A DNA stretch of 64,000 nt, taken from CAZMGG01 sp964565715. Lineage in GTDB: Bacteria > Planctomycetota > UBA1135 > UBA2386. Position numbers and translations under genes: made by a program. Location of the stretch: positions 33,496-97,495 of the forward strand of contig CAZMGG010000004.1 in NCBI GenBank assembly GCA_964565715.1, read 5' to 3'. Under the pieces are notes generated by a model. It worked only from the letters and a program-made list of their open reading frames with translations. It was not told the origin of the DNA and did no database searches. Positions 48,064-56,172 of this stretch are shown here, one piece after another. Within the stretch, counting starts at the first letter, position 1. Every line of letters starts with the position of its first letter.

Positions 48064-48080
48064 CAGGCACCTCGTTTGCT
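48064..48080 (+). promoter_or_regulatory. Sigma-54 (-24/-12) promoter of the secretion-type cluster
   Basis: CAGGCACCTCGTTTGCT contains GG (48066-48067) and GC (48078-48079) exactly 10 nt apart, within GGCAC and TTGCT. This matches the consensus TGGCAC-N5-TTGCW at nearly every informative position. The predicted start near 48090 leaves a 22-nt leader with AGAGGAG 8-9 nt before the ATG at 48112. Confidence 0.75.
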
Positions 48081-48111
48081 CGAAGCATGCCAAGCAGAGG
48101 AGCAATTGGTC

Positions 48112-48489
48112 ATGCGTCAACTCGTCCTGATGGTCCTGATGTGTTTCCTGGTGGCGGGCTCGGCCGTGGGCCAGGTCGGGTTGCGGTCGGGGGCGGTCGT
48201 CTACTTCGGCAGTGCCTCCAACACCTCGTCGCCGGCCACGTTGGACGAGGCCAAGGTGCGCGAGGCGACGCCGGAGTGGCGCACGATCCAGGCCGATGGG
48301 GTCAAGAAGGGGTCGGCGCGCTACCAGCTGCTGGTGGGGGAGATGGATCGGCGGATCCGTGAGGCGGTCCGGACCGCGGCCGGCCGGGCCGGGCGCGACC
48401 TGGTGGTGCGGAAGGGCGACGTAGAAGATGCCCGGGGCAAGGACGTGGTCGACATGACCGATCAGGTCCTGGGCCATCTTGACGGGTGA
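48112..48489 (+). CDS. OmpH/Skp-like periplasmic protein
   Basis: A 125-residue exported protein: signal peptide (LVLMVLMCFLVAGSAVG, then QVG). The mature part is short and helical and ends with RREAV-like helix, GRDLVVRKGDVEDARG and VVDMTDQVLGHLDG. That C-terminal pattern (xDLVL...DITDEVLxxL) is typical of the OmpH/Skp chaperone family, although the coiled arms are shorter than in Skp. It would help outer-membrane proteins cross the periplasm. It is first in the sigma-54-driven cluster, directly before a secretin gene, so it may chaperone that secretin. Confidence 0.65.
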   Translation: MRQLVLMVLMCFLVAGSAVGQVGLRSGAVVYFGSASNTSSPATLDEAKVREATPEWRTIQADGVKKGSARYQLLVGEMDRRIREAVRTAAGRAGRDLVVRKGDVEDARGKDVVDMTDQVLGHLDG

Positions 48490-48546
48490 TCTGGCTTCCG
48501 CGGCTCGGCGCTTGAACGGTGGCCGGCGGCGGCTTCGCTTTGCCCC

Positions 48547-50028
48547 ATGAGGCACCGCCTGCCCCATTTGCTGCTGGGCGTGATGCTGCTCGGCTGCGTC
48601 AGCGAGGCGCCGCGGCGGGCCCGCAGCCTCGAACTGCAGGCCGAGGTGGCGCAGGCCGCGCGGCCGGGCGATGGCACCGCGGTGGGGCCGCTGGTCTGGG
48701 GGCTGGGGCCAGGGCCTGGCGGACACGAGGGCCGGGCGATGACGACCACGCCCGCCGAAGGCGCGGCCCAGGATCCGGTGCCGCAGGGCCCCCAGGACCC
48801 CGCCCGGGAACTGGAGGAGGCGCGTCTGCGCAACCAGTTCGGCTCCAGCGTGCTGATCGGGCCCGACGGCCGGGTCACCAAGCAGTACTTCCTGGCCGGT
48901 GAACTCGGCGCGGTCTTCCTGAAGCTGATCGCCGACATCGGGCCCGGGCAGGCGGCCCCCCAGGCGCCGGTGGTGCCGGCGGCGGGCACCAAGGTCGGCG
49001 GCCCGGCGGCGCAGAGCATCCTCGGCCGGATGCTGAACGGGCGCGAGGTCGAGGTCACCTACCTGCCGGACTTCGAGGTGCTGAGCGGCGCCGCGCTGGT
49101 GGACCCGAAGACGGGCTCGGCGGTGACCGGCGCGCCGCTGCTGCAGGACGACAAGTCGGCGCCCAAGGTCGCCCTGCTGCTGGTCACCGCCATGCCGTCG
49201 TCGCTGGCGGCCTTCGAGGACGCGCTCGACCTGTTCTACGCCAGCATCCCGCAGATCGAGATCACGGTGCAGGTGATCGAGTACAGCAGCGCCGCGGCGC
49301 TGGCGTTCGGCGTCGACACCATCGACGACGACACGCCGAACCTGCAGAACCTCAGCTCGGGGCAGCTGGTGCGGTCGTTCACCTCGGTGTTCCCGCTGCG
49401 GCAGCCGGTGGTGGGCGCCAACCCGGTGACCGACGTCGGCCTGTTCACGCTCGGCGGGATCCACGAGTCGTGGCAGCTCAACATGGTGCTGCAGGCGCTG
49501 GAGGCCAACAACCTGGCCGACATCACCTCGAGCCCGAAGCTGGTGGTGCGCAACGGCGGCGTCGCCAGCATCTCGACGATCACCGAGATCCCGTTCCCGA
49601 AGGCGAAGATCGCCCAGCTCGGCACGGAGGTCGCCACCGACATCGCCTTCAAGCCGGTCGGCGTGAAGATGAACATCATCCCGGTGATCGCCGGCACCGA
49701 CTCGGTGATGCTGCAGATCTACGCCGACGTGTCGGCGGTGACCGGCTTCGCCGACACCCAGCCGGTGGTGACGCCGGTGACCAGCACGCGCAACGCGGTC
49801 ACCACGGTCTACCTGAAGAACAACCACAGCCTGCTGATCGGCGGCCTCAAGTCGGTCACCCAGTTCGAGTCCGAGACCAAGGTGCCGATCCTGGGCGACA
49901 TCCCGATCCTGGGCTTCCTGTTCCGCTCCACCCAGACCAGCCGCACCGAGACCAACGTCGCCTTCCAGATCACGCCGCGGATCGTCAAGGACCGCGGCCA
50001 GCGGGTCGATCGCACCGGCGGCCTGTAG
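48547..50028 (+). CDS. Secretin-domain lipoprotein (GspD/PilQ-like)
   Basis: A 493-residue outer-membrane secretin. The signal peptide ends in a lipobox-like LLGC (cysteine about residue 17), so it may pilot itself to the outer membrane. Residues 25-220 are a non-conserved N-terminal part. From about 230 (IPQIEITVQVIEYSSAAALA) the N3-like and secretin domains run to the end. Typical secretin blocks include NNLADITSSPKLVVRNGGVA, NHSLLIGGLKS and VPILGDIPILGFLFRSTQ. Secretins form the outer-membrane channel of type II secretion or type IV pili. It is followed by a GspK-like gene; no GspC, E, F or G genes are nearby. Confidence 0.88.
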   Translation: MRHRLPHLLLGVMLLGCVSEAPRRARSLELQAEVAQAARPGDGTAVGPLVWGLGPGPGGHEGRAMTTTPAEGAAQDPVPQGPQDPARELEEARLRNQFGSSVLIGPDGRVTKQYFLAGELGAVFLKLIADIGPGQAAPQAPVVPAAGTKVGGPAAQSILGRMLNGREVEVTYLPDFEVLSGAALVDPKTGSAVTGAPLLQDDKSAPKVALLLVTAMPSSLAAFEDALDLFYASIPQIEITVQVIEYSSAAALAFGVDTIDDDTPNLQNLSSGQLVRSFTSVFPLRQPVVGANPVTDVGLFTLGGIHESWQLNMVLQALEANNLADITSSPKLVVRNGGVASISTITEIPFPKAKIAQLGTEVATDIAFKPVGVKMNIIPVIAGTDSVMLQIYADVSAVTGFADTQPVVTPVTSTRNAVTTVYLKNNHSLLIGGLKSVTQFESETKVPILGDIPILGFLFRSTQTSRTETNVAFQITPRIVKDRGQRVDRTGGL

Positions 50029-50053
50029 GGCGGGTCGGCGGGAAGGTCGGCGC

Positions 50054-50059
50054 TACAAT
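50054..50059 (+). promoter_or_regulatory. Possible -10 box before the GspK-like gene
   Basis: TACAAT lies 18 nt before the ATG at 50078, in the 49-nt gap after the secretin gene. It would allow expression independent of the sigma-54 promoter. Confidence 0.3.
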
Positions 50060-50077
50060 CCCCGTCCCACGACGCCC

Positions 50078-51691
50078 ATGGTTCCCTCCGCCGACGCCGG
50101 TGCCAGGCCGAACGCCCAGAGCGGGGTGGCCCTGGTCCTCACCCTGATCTTCGCCATCCTGCTCTACATCCTGGTGGCGGAGCTGGTGGTGACGGGCCGC
50201 ATGGTCCGGCTGACCGGCGAGAACGACGCACTGCTCGGCCGCATGCGCAGCCAGATGGACTTCACCCAGGCGCAGGTGGAGGAGATGCTGTTGGACGACC
50301 TGGCGGCGCAGAGCGCGCAGAACGAGGCGGGCGGCGAGGGCGGCATGGGCGGGCTGGGCAGCGCCATGGCCGGGGCCGCCGGCGCCAGCGGCGGCGCTGC
50401 GGGAGCGGCCGGGGCCGGCGGCGAGGGCGAGGGCACCAGCGAGGCGTCCGCCACCTGCGACGGGTCCCAGGACCAGTGGTACCAGCCGCAGGGCTTCGCC
50501 GACGGCGACCTGACGACCTACGTCTGGGTCGAGGACGAGAACCGCAAGTTCAACATCCTGGCCCTGTGGAGCCCCGACGAGGAGTTCGCCCGGCTGAGCC
50601 GCGAGCGCTTCGTCCGCCTGCTGGACGCGATCCGCGTCGACACCGACTTCGACATCTCGCTGTCGGATGCCGAGCGGATCGCCCGCGATCTCGACGACTG
50701 GGTGCGGCGGCCGGGCAGCGACCAGATCCCGCGGCCGAAGCTGAAGACCGACGACGACCGCGCCCGCGAGCTGACCCTGCCCCTGCACCTCGACGAGCTG
50801 CTGATGCTGCCGTCGGTGACCGAGGAGATGTTCTTCGACAAGGTGCTGGACGGCATGGTGCTGCCGGGCCTCGAGTCGGTGCTCACCGTCTGGACCTCGC
50901 TGCAGACCGACCCGGGCAATCCGGAGAAGCTGGCGCGGTTGCGGGCGCAGAACCCGGGCGCGCAGAATCCGGGCCAGAACCCCGGCGGCACCGGCGAGGG
51001 CAGCCCGCCGGCCGGGCAGCCCGGCGCCGGCGCCAACGACCCGAACGCGCCGCCGCCGCAGCCGATCGGCGAGGGCATCCGGATCAACATCAACACGGCG
51101 CCGCGGGCGGTGCTGCGCGCCCTGTTCCCGCAGGACCGGATCCCGGACCTGGTGATCGACGCGATCCTCCGTTTCCGCAACGAGGTCGATGAGTCGCAGG
51201 AGGGCGAGGCCCCCGCCGACACGTCGCAGTTCGGCGACATCCGGCTCGGCGAGGAGCAGAAGCGCAAGGTCTTCCAGGAGGTCAGCGACCTGGAGAACAT
51301 CACCGAGTTCGCCAACCTGCCGGATCCGGAGCTGAAGGCCGAGTTCCAGCTGGCGCTGACCACGCGCTCCGACGTGTTCTCGATCCACCTGGCGTCGATG
51401 TTCCGGCGCAACGACGAGAACCGCGTGTTCGTGCTGCGCCGGGCCCGTTCCATCGTGGTGCGCCAGGACAACGGCAGCGACGGCTACCTGCTGCCGCTGG
51501 TCCTGCAGGAGGAGCGGCGGGGCCTGCGGGTGATGGCGGTCGACAACCCGATCCACTACCTGGACCTGGGCTTCGTCTACAACGAGATCGACCAGTTCGC
51601 CCAGGAGGAACGGGCCTGGAACCCGTTCCTGGTCGACTTCTACCTGCCGAAGCACCAGCGCGAGCAGTTCTACCAGCCGGAGAAGCGGTAG
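50078..51691 (+). CDS. GspK-like type II secretion minor pseudopilin
   Basis: A 537-residue protein with a prepilin-type N-terminus: a short leader, then SGVALVLTLIFAILLYILVA. This is a prepilin peptidase site (cleavage after Gly) followed by the hydrophobic pilin helix; glutamate at position 5 is absent, as in GspK. A large globular domain follows (TTYVWVEDENRKFNILALWS; FDISLSDAERIARDLDDWVR), interrupted by a Gly/Ala-rich insert (residues 85-125) and a Pro/Gly-rich insert (285-325). INTAPRAVLRALFP is the GspK-type 'NINTA' motif. GspK caps the pseudopilus tip; here it probably works with the secretin. Confidence 0.85.
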   Translation: MVPSADAGARPNAQSGVALVLTLIFAILLYILVAELVVTGRMVRLTGENDALLGRMRSQMDFTQAQVEEMLLDDLAAQSAQNEAGGEGGMGGLGSAMAGAAGASGGAAGAAGAGGEGEGTSEASATCDGSQDQWYQPQGFADGDLTTYVWVEDENRKFNILALWSPDEEFARLSRERFVRLLDAIRVDTDFDISLSDAERIARDLDDWVRRPGSDQIPRPKLKTDDDRARELTLPLHLDELLMLPSVTEEMFFDKVLDGMVLPGLESVLTVWTSLQTDPGNPEKLARLRAQNPGAQNPGQNPGGTGEGSPPAGQPGAGANDPNAPPPQPIGEGIRININTAPRAVLRALFPQDRIPDLVIDAILRFRNEVDESQEGEAPADTSQFGDIRLGEEQKRKVFQEVSDLENITEFANLPDPELKAEFQLALTTRSDVFSIHLASMFRRNDENRVFVLRRARSIVVRQDNGSDGYLLPLVLQEERRGLRVMAVDNPIHYLDLGFVYNEIDQFAQEERAWNPFLVDFYLPKHQREQFYQPEKR

Positions 51692-51696
51692 CGCGA

Positions 51697-52845
51697 TCAG
51701 CCGCGGTGGCGGGCGATCAGCGCGGCGAACCGCTCGAACAGGTAGAGCGAATCGTGCGGCCCCGGCGCCGCCTCGGGGTGGTACTGCACCGAGAACACCG
51801 GCAGCTCCTTGTGCCGCATGCCCTCGACGGTCTGGTCGTTGAGGTTCCTGTGGGTGACCTCGACCGCGTCCGGCAGCGAGGCCGGGTCGACGGCGTAGCT
51901 GTGGTTCTGCGCGGTGATCTCGACCTTGCCGGTCTGCAGGTCCATCACCGGCTGGTTGCCGCCGTGATGTACGAACTTCATCTTGTAGGTCCTGCCGCCG
52001 AACACGTGGCCGAGGATCTGGTGGCCGAGGCAGATGCCGAACACCGGCACTTCGCGCACCAGCCGGGTGGCGGCGTCGATGGCGTAGCGGCACACCGCCG
52101 GGTCGCCGGGGCCGTTGCTGAGGAACACGCCGTCGGGCGCCAGCTCCAGCACCGCCGCCGCCGGCGTCGCCGCCGGCACCACCGTCACGTCCATGCCGTG
52201 GGCCACCAGCGAACGCAGGATGTTGCGCTTGGCGCCGAAGTCGTAGGCCACGACCTTGAACCGGCGCCGCGCCCCGTCCGCCGGGGCCGTGGCGGCGGCG
52301 GAGAACGGCGACTCGTAGCCCTTGTCCCAGCCGTAGGCCGCCTCGGCGGTGACCTTCAGCACGTGGTCGGTGTCGGCGACGTGCGGCGCGTTCTTCACCC
52401 GCGCCACCAGCTCGGCGGCCGGCGTGTCCATGTCGCGGGTGATCAGCACCCGCATCTCGCCGCCGTCGCGGATCTTGCGCACCAGCATCCGGGTGTCGAC
52501 GCCGTCGATGCCCGGCACGCCGTGCTGGGCCAGGTAGTCGGACAGCTCCATCCCCGAGCGGAAGTTGGAGGCCTCGCCGCAGGCCTCGCGCACCACCAGG
52601 CCGCTGGTCCAGATCCGCGTCGACTCCTCGTCCTCGCTGTTGACGCCGTAGTTGCCCATGTGCGGCTGGGTCAGCAGCACCGCCTGGCCGCGGTAGCTGG
52701 GATCCGACAGGATCTCCTGGTAGCCGAACATCGACGTGTTGAAGACCAGCTCGCCGAACGAGTCGTGGGCCGCGCCGAAACCGTTGCCTGCGAGGATGGT
52801 GCCGTCTTCCAGCACCAGACGGGCGGGGGGGCGGGTCTTGGTCAA
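51697..52845 (-). CDS. carA: Carbamoyl-phosphate synthase small (glutaminase) subunit
   Basis: A 382-residue enzyme that releases ammonia from glutamine for carbamoyl phosphate (arginine and pyrimidine synthesis). The N-terminal CPSase domain has LVFNTSMFGYQEILSDPSYR; the class I glutaminase domain has the nucleophile in VFGICLGHQILG and the His/Glu pair in VFSVQYHPEAAPG. The TTG start at 52845 overlaps the larB stop (TTGA), pointing to translational coupling with larB and tsaD. carB is not in the window. It is convergent with the GspK-like gene (5-nt gap). Confidence 0.95.
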   Translation of the reverse strand: MTKTRPPARLVLEDGTILAGNGFGAAHDSFGELVFNTSMFGYQEILSDPSYRGQAVLLTQPHMGNYGVNSEDEESTRIWTSGLVVREACGEASNFRSGMELSDYLAQHGVPGIDGVDTRMLVRKIRDGGEMRVLITRDMDTPAAELVARVKNAPHVADTDHVLKVTAEAAYGWDKGYESPFSAAATAPADGARRRFKVVAYDFGAKRNILRSLVAHGMDVTVVPAATPAAAVLELAPDGVFLSNGPGDPAVCRYAIDAATRLVREVPVFGICLGHQILGHVFGGRTYKMKFVHHGGNQPVMDLQTGKVEITAQNHSYAVDPASLPDAVEVTHRNLNDQTVEGMRHKELPVFSVQYHPEAAPGPHDSLYLFERFAALIARHRG

Positions 52846-53642
52846 CGTGGGTCGCTCGGTTCGGGGCTCGGGTCGGGGGTCGCCGGGGTCGCCAGGCGGT
52901 CGATGAGCGCAGCGAGATAGCCCCCGCCGAAACCGTTGTCAATGTTGACCACCGCCACGCCGGCGGCGCAGGAATTCAACATCGTCAGCAGCGGCGCCAG
53001 GCCGGCGAAGGACGCGCCGTAGCCGACGCTGGTGGGCACCGCGATCAGGGGCCGGTCGAGCTGGCCGGCCAAGACCGAGGGCAGCGCGCCCTCCATGCCG
53101 GCCACCGCGACCACCGCGTTGGCGGCCCGGATGTCGGGCAGCGCCGCCAGCAGACGGTGCAGGCCGGCGACGCCGACGTCGTAGTGGCGCACGACGCGCC
53201 GGCCGCAGAAGCCCGCGGTCACCGCCGCCTCCTCGGCCACCGGCAGGTCGGCGGTGCCCGCCGCCACCACCGCGATGTGGCCGGCCGGCGCCGGCACTGG
53301 GTCGCGGTGCCAGGTGATGCAGCGGGCCCGCTCGTGGTGGACGGCGCCGGGCAGGGCCTGCTGCACGGCCGCGGCGTGGGCCGCGGTGGCGCGGGTCAGC
53401 AGCACGGCTCCGGCGTGGCCGGCGACGGTGGCGGCGATGGCGGCGGCGTCGGCGGGCTCCTTGCCGGGGCAGTAGACCACCTCCGGGGTGCCGCAGCGCC
53501 GCTGCCGGTCGAGGTCGACGCGGGCGAAGCCGAGGTCGGCGGTGGGCCGCAGGGCCGCCAGGGCCGCCGTCACGTCCAGCTCGCCGCGGGCCACCCGCTC
53601 CAGCACGCGCCGCAGGCGGTCGGGGTCGGCGGGCGCGTTCAC
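52842..53642 (-). CDS. larB: LarB, nickel-pincer cofactor biosynthesis carboxylase/hydrolase
   Basis: A 266-residue protein of the LarB family, related to AIR carboxylase (PurE). It carboxylates and hydrolyses nicotinic acid adenine dinucleotide in the first step of the lactate-racemase cofactor pathway. Recognisable parts are DLGFARVDLDRQRRCGTPEV, VVYCPGKEPADAAAIA, IAVVAAGTADLPVAEEAAVT, HYDVGVAGLHRLL, VVAVAGMEGALPSVLAG and PTSVGYGASFAGLAPLL. GTG at 53642 overlaps the tsaD stop (GTGA), and its stop overlaps the carA start. larE lies far off at 11760. Confidence 0.92.
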   Translation of the reverse strand: MNAPADPDRLRRVLERVARGELDVTAALAALRPTADLGFARVDLDRQRRCGTPEVVYCPGKEPADAAAIAATVAGHAGAVLLTRATAAHAAAVQQALPGAVHHERARCITWHRDPVPAPAGHIAVVAAGTADLPVAEEAAVTAGFCGRRVVRHYDVGVAGLHRLLAALPDIRAANAVVAVAGMEGALPSVLAGQLDRPLIAVPTSVGYGASFAGLAPLLTMLNSCAAGVAVVNIDNGFGGGYLAALIDRLATPATPDPSPEPSDPR

Positions 53643-54679
53643 CGGAACCTCGGCTTGTTGGCGGTCTGCGCCGTGGCCAGCGCCGGCAGGTCCAGATCGC
53701 CCTGCCGGCCCTGCTGCAGCCGCAGGTGGCCGAGCGCGGCGATCATCGCGCCGTTGTCCGAGCAGAGGTCGAGCGGCGGCAGCACGTGATGCAGGCGGCC
53801 CAGCACCGGATCGGTGCCCAGCCGCGCGCGCAGCAGGGTGTTGCGGGCGACGCCGCCGCCGATGCAGAGGGTGCGCGCGGGGTGCCGTTCGGCGGCGCGG
53901 CGGAGCTTGCCCACCAGCACGTCGACCACCGCCGCCTGGAACGCCGCCGCCAGGTCGGCCTGCTGCTGCGGCGCCAGCTCGGGCGCCTCGTGCTGCACGC
54001 CGGCGCCGCGCAGGTGGTAGAGCAGGGCGGTCTTCAGCCCGCTGAACGAGAAGTCCAGCGAGTCGCGGTCGAGCATCGAGCGCGGCAGGTCCAGGCTCCG
54101 CGGGTCGCCGCGCTCGGCGGCCTGCTGGATCGAGGGGCCGCCGGGATAGGGCAGTCCGAGCAGCGCCGCGGCCTTGTCCAGCGCCTCGCCCGCGGCGTCG
54201 TCGCGGGTGGTGCCGAGCCGCTCGGTCTCGCCCGGCGCGTGCACCAGGTAGAGCGCGGTGTGGCCGCCGGACGCCACCAGGCACAGGGCCGGCAGCGGCA
54301 GGTCCGGCTCGCACAGGAACGCGGCGTGGACGTGGGCCTGGACGTGGTCGACGCCGACCAGGGGCAGGTCGTGCAGCAGGCTGAGCGCCTTGGCCGCCGC
54401 CATGCCGACCAGCAGGCAGCCGATCATGCCGGGCCGGTTGGTGACCGCGACCGCCGCCAGGTCGGCCGCGCCGACGCCGGCCCGTTCCAGGGCCAGCTCG
54501 ACGATCGGCAGGATCCGCTGGGTGTGGCTGCGGCTGGCGATCTCCGGCACGACGCCGCGATGCACCGCGTGCAGCGCGGTCTGGCTGTGCACGACGTTGC
54601 TGAGCACGACGCGGCCGTCCTGGACCACGGCCGCCGCGGTCTCGTCGCAGGAGGTCTCGATGCCGAGGATGCGCTGCAT
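53639..54679 (-). CDS. tsaD: tRNA N6-adenosine threonylcarbamoyltransferase TsaD
   Basis: A 346-residue ASKHA-fold enzyme that places threonylcarbamoyl on A37 of ANN-decoding tRNAs. MQRILGIETSCDETAAAVV is the family N-terminus. HVQAHVHAAF holds the metal-binding histidines, and LVASGGHTALYLV, FSFSGLKTALLYHL, LCIGGGVARNTLL and LCSDNGAMIAAL follow in order. ATG at 54679 is preferred: a TAGCAT box lies 10 nt upstream, inside what would otherwise be an N-terminal extension. The stop overlaps the larB start. Confidence 0.96.
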   Translation of the reverse strand: MQRILGIETSCDETAAAVVQDGRVVLSNVVHSQTALHAVHRGVVPEIASRSHTQRILPIVELALERAGVGAADLAAVAVTNRPGMIGCLLVGMAAAKALSLLHDLPLVGVDHVQAHVHAAFLCEPDLPLPALCLVASGGHTALYLVHAPGETERLGTTRDDAAGEALDKAAALLGLPYPGGPSIQQAAERGDPRSLDLPRSMLDRDSLDFSFSGLKTALLYHLRGAGVQHEAPELAPQQQADLAAAFQAAVVDVLVGKLRRAAERHPARTLCIGGGVARNTLLRARLGTDPVLGRLHHVLPPLDLCSDNGAMIAALGHLRLQQGRQGDLDLPALATAQTANKPRFR

Positions 54680-54689
54680 CGGGGGCGCG

Positions 54690-54695
54690 ATGCTA
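54690..54695 (-). promoter_or_regulatory. -10 box of the tsaD-larB-carA operon (leaderless style)
   Basis: TAGCAT on the minus strand ends 10 nt before the tsaD ATG, and there is no Shine-Dalgarno sequence. It lies 33 nt inside the end of the intergenic space after the S41 protease gene. Confidence 0.4.
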
Positions 54696-54728
54696 CGGTG
54701 CCCCGGGCGCAACGCGAGCGGAACCGGG

Positions 54729-56093
54729 CTAGCGTCCCGAGCCGCCGGTGGGGCCGGCGCGGCGGCGGGCCTCGGCCAGGGCTGCGTCGAGCTGCGGGTC
54801 CTGGTCCGGCCCCAGCGGCGCCGCCTCGGTGAGGCCCAGCTCCCTGGCCAGCGCCGCCGACGCCGCGCGGTAGCGGGCCGGCACCTCGTGGTCGCGCAGC
54901 GCCAGCTCGATCCGTTCGCGCAGCTCGGCGTCGGTGGCCACCGGCAGGTCCGGCAGGATGCCGCCCTCGTCGGGAGCGCCGGCGGCGGCGCGGCCGTGCG
55001 GTCGTTCGATGTTGCGGCCGTTGGGCGTGTAGTAGTGGGCGGTGGTGAGCTTGAGCCGGAACGGCAGGCCCTGCCAGGTGTAGATCGTGTTGACGAAGCC
55101 CTTGCCGAAGGTGCGCTCGCCGACCACCACGGCGCGGCCGTGATCCTGCAGGGCGCCGGCCAGGACCTCGCTGGCCGACGCCGAGTGGCCGTTCACCAGC
55201 AGCACCAGCGGCAGGTCGGGCAGCGTGCACTGCCCAGGGATCGCGTCGTGGCGCTCGACCACCTCGCTGCCGCGGCGCTTCATGCTGACGATGTTGCCGC
55301 TCGGCACGAGCTGGCGGGCGAGGCCCAGGCACTCGTCCAGCAGGCCGCCGCCGTTGCCGCGCAGGTCGACGATCAGCGCCCGCAGGCCGTCGCCCTGCGC
55401 CTGCAGGTCGGCGACCGCCGCGGCGAACTCGCGGGCGGTGTCGCGGTGGAAGTCCTCGACGTGCAGGCAGCCGACGCCGGCGGCCGGATCGAGCAGGCGG
55501 GCCCACTTGACGCTCGGCTTCTGCACCGGGCCGCGGGTGACGGTGACCGGGAACGGCTCGCGCCCCTGGCGGGCGATGGTGACGGTGACGTCGCTGCCCG
55601 CCGGGCCGCGCAGCCGCTCGCCGATCACGCGGCTGCGTTCGGCGGCGCCGAGCCCGGCCAGCGCGGTGCCGTCCACCGCGACGATGCGGTCGCCGACGGT
55701 GAGCCCGGCCTTCTCGGCGGGGCCCTGGGGGAACGGGTAGCGGACCACGATCCCGCCTTCGGCCATGGTCGAGGTGAGCACGCCGATGCCCTCGTAGGTG
55801 CCGGTGGTGTCCTCCTCGAAGCCCTTCACGTGCTGCGGCGGGATGTACTGGGAGTACGGGTCGAGCCCGCGCACCATGCCGGCGATGGCCCGCTCCGCCA
55901 GCAGGGCCGGATCCTGGGCCTCGACGTGGTGCTTCTGCACCGCGTCGTAGACGAGGCGCAGGGCGGTGGCCTGGGCGTCGGGCAGGCTGCCGCCGCGGGC
56001 GCCGGTGAGCAGCGCGCCGGCCAGGAACGCCGCCAGCACCAGCAGCATGTTGGCGACCAGGAACCAGACCGGCAGGCGGGCTTGCGGTTGCAT
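54729..56093 (-). CDS. S41-family carboxy-terminal processing protease (CtpA-like)
   Basis: A 454-residue periplasmic protease anchored by an N-terminal helix (VWFLVANMLLVLAAFLAGAL). A helical segment and a PDZ domain (about residues 85-165: GIGVLTSTMAEGGIVVRYPF, GPAEKAGLTVGDRIVAVDG) follow. The S41 core has LIVDLRGNGGGLLDECLGLA, the catalytic serine in NGHSASASEVLAGAL and the catalytic lysine in VGERTFGKGFVNT. The chosen ATG at 56093 is preceded 9 nt upstream by TACCAT. It cuts or trims proteins at the C-terminus in the envelope. Confidence 0.92.
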   Translation of the reverse strand: MQPQARLPVWFLVANMLLVLAAFLAGALLTGARGGSLPDAQATALRLVYDAVQKHHVEAQDPALLAERAIAGMVRGLDPYSQYIPPQHVKGFEEDTTGTYEGIGVLTSTMAEGGIVVRYPFPQGPAEKAGLTVGDRIVAVDGTALAGLGAAERSRVIGERLRGPAGSDVTVTIARQGREPFPVTVTRGPVQKPSVKWARLLDPAAGVGCLHVEDFHRDTAREFAAAVADLQAQGDGLRALIVDLRGNGGGLLDECLGLARQLVPSGNIVSMKRRGSEVVERHDAIPGQCTLPDLPLVLLVNGHSASASEVLAGALQDHGRAVVVGERTFGKGFVNTIYTWQGLPFRLKLTTAHYYTPNGRNIERPHGRAAAGAPDEGGILPDLPVATDAELRERIELALRDHEVPARYRAASAALARELGLTEAAPLGPDQDPQLDAALAEARRRAGPTGGSGR

Positions 56094-56102
56094 CGCGACA
56101 GG

Positions 56103-56108
56103 ATGGTA
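56103..56108 (-). promoter_or_regulatory. -10 box of the S41 protease gene (leaderless style)
   Basis: TACCAT on the minus strand ends 9 nt before the ATG at 56093. The divergent regulator has its own box at 56157-56162, so the 79-nt gap carries two back-to-back promoters. Confidence 0.4.
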
Positions 56109-56156
56109 GGCGCCGCCCGGCGGCCGCAGAAGGGGGCGGCGGGCCCGCCGTTGCCC

Positions 56157-56162
56157 TATGCT
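56157..56162 (+). promoter_or_regulatory. -10 box of the NtrC-type regulator (leaderless style)
   Basis: TATGCT ends 10 nt before the ATG at 56173. It overlaps an upstream in-frame ATG (56158), which argues against that codon being the start. Confidence 0.4.
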
Positions 56163-56172
56163 CGCCCCGGCG

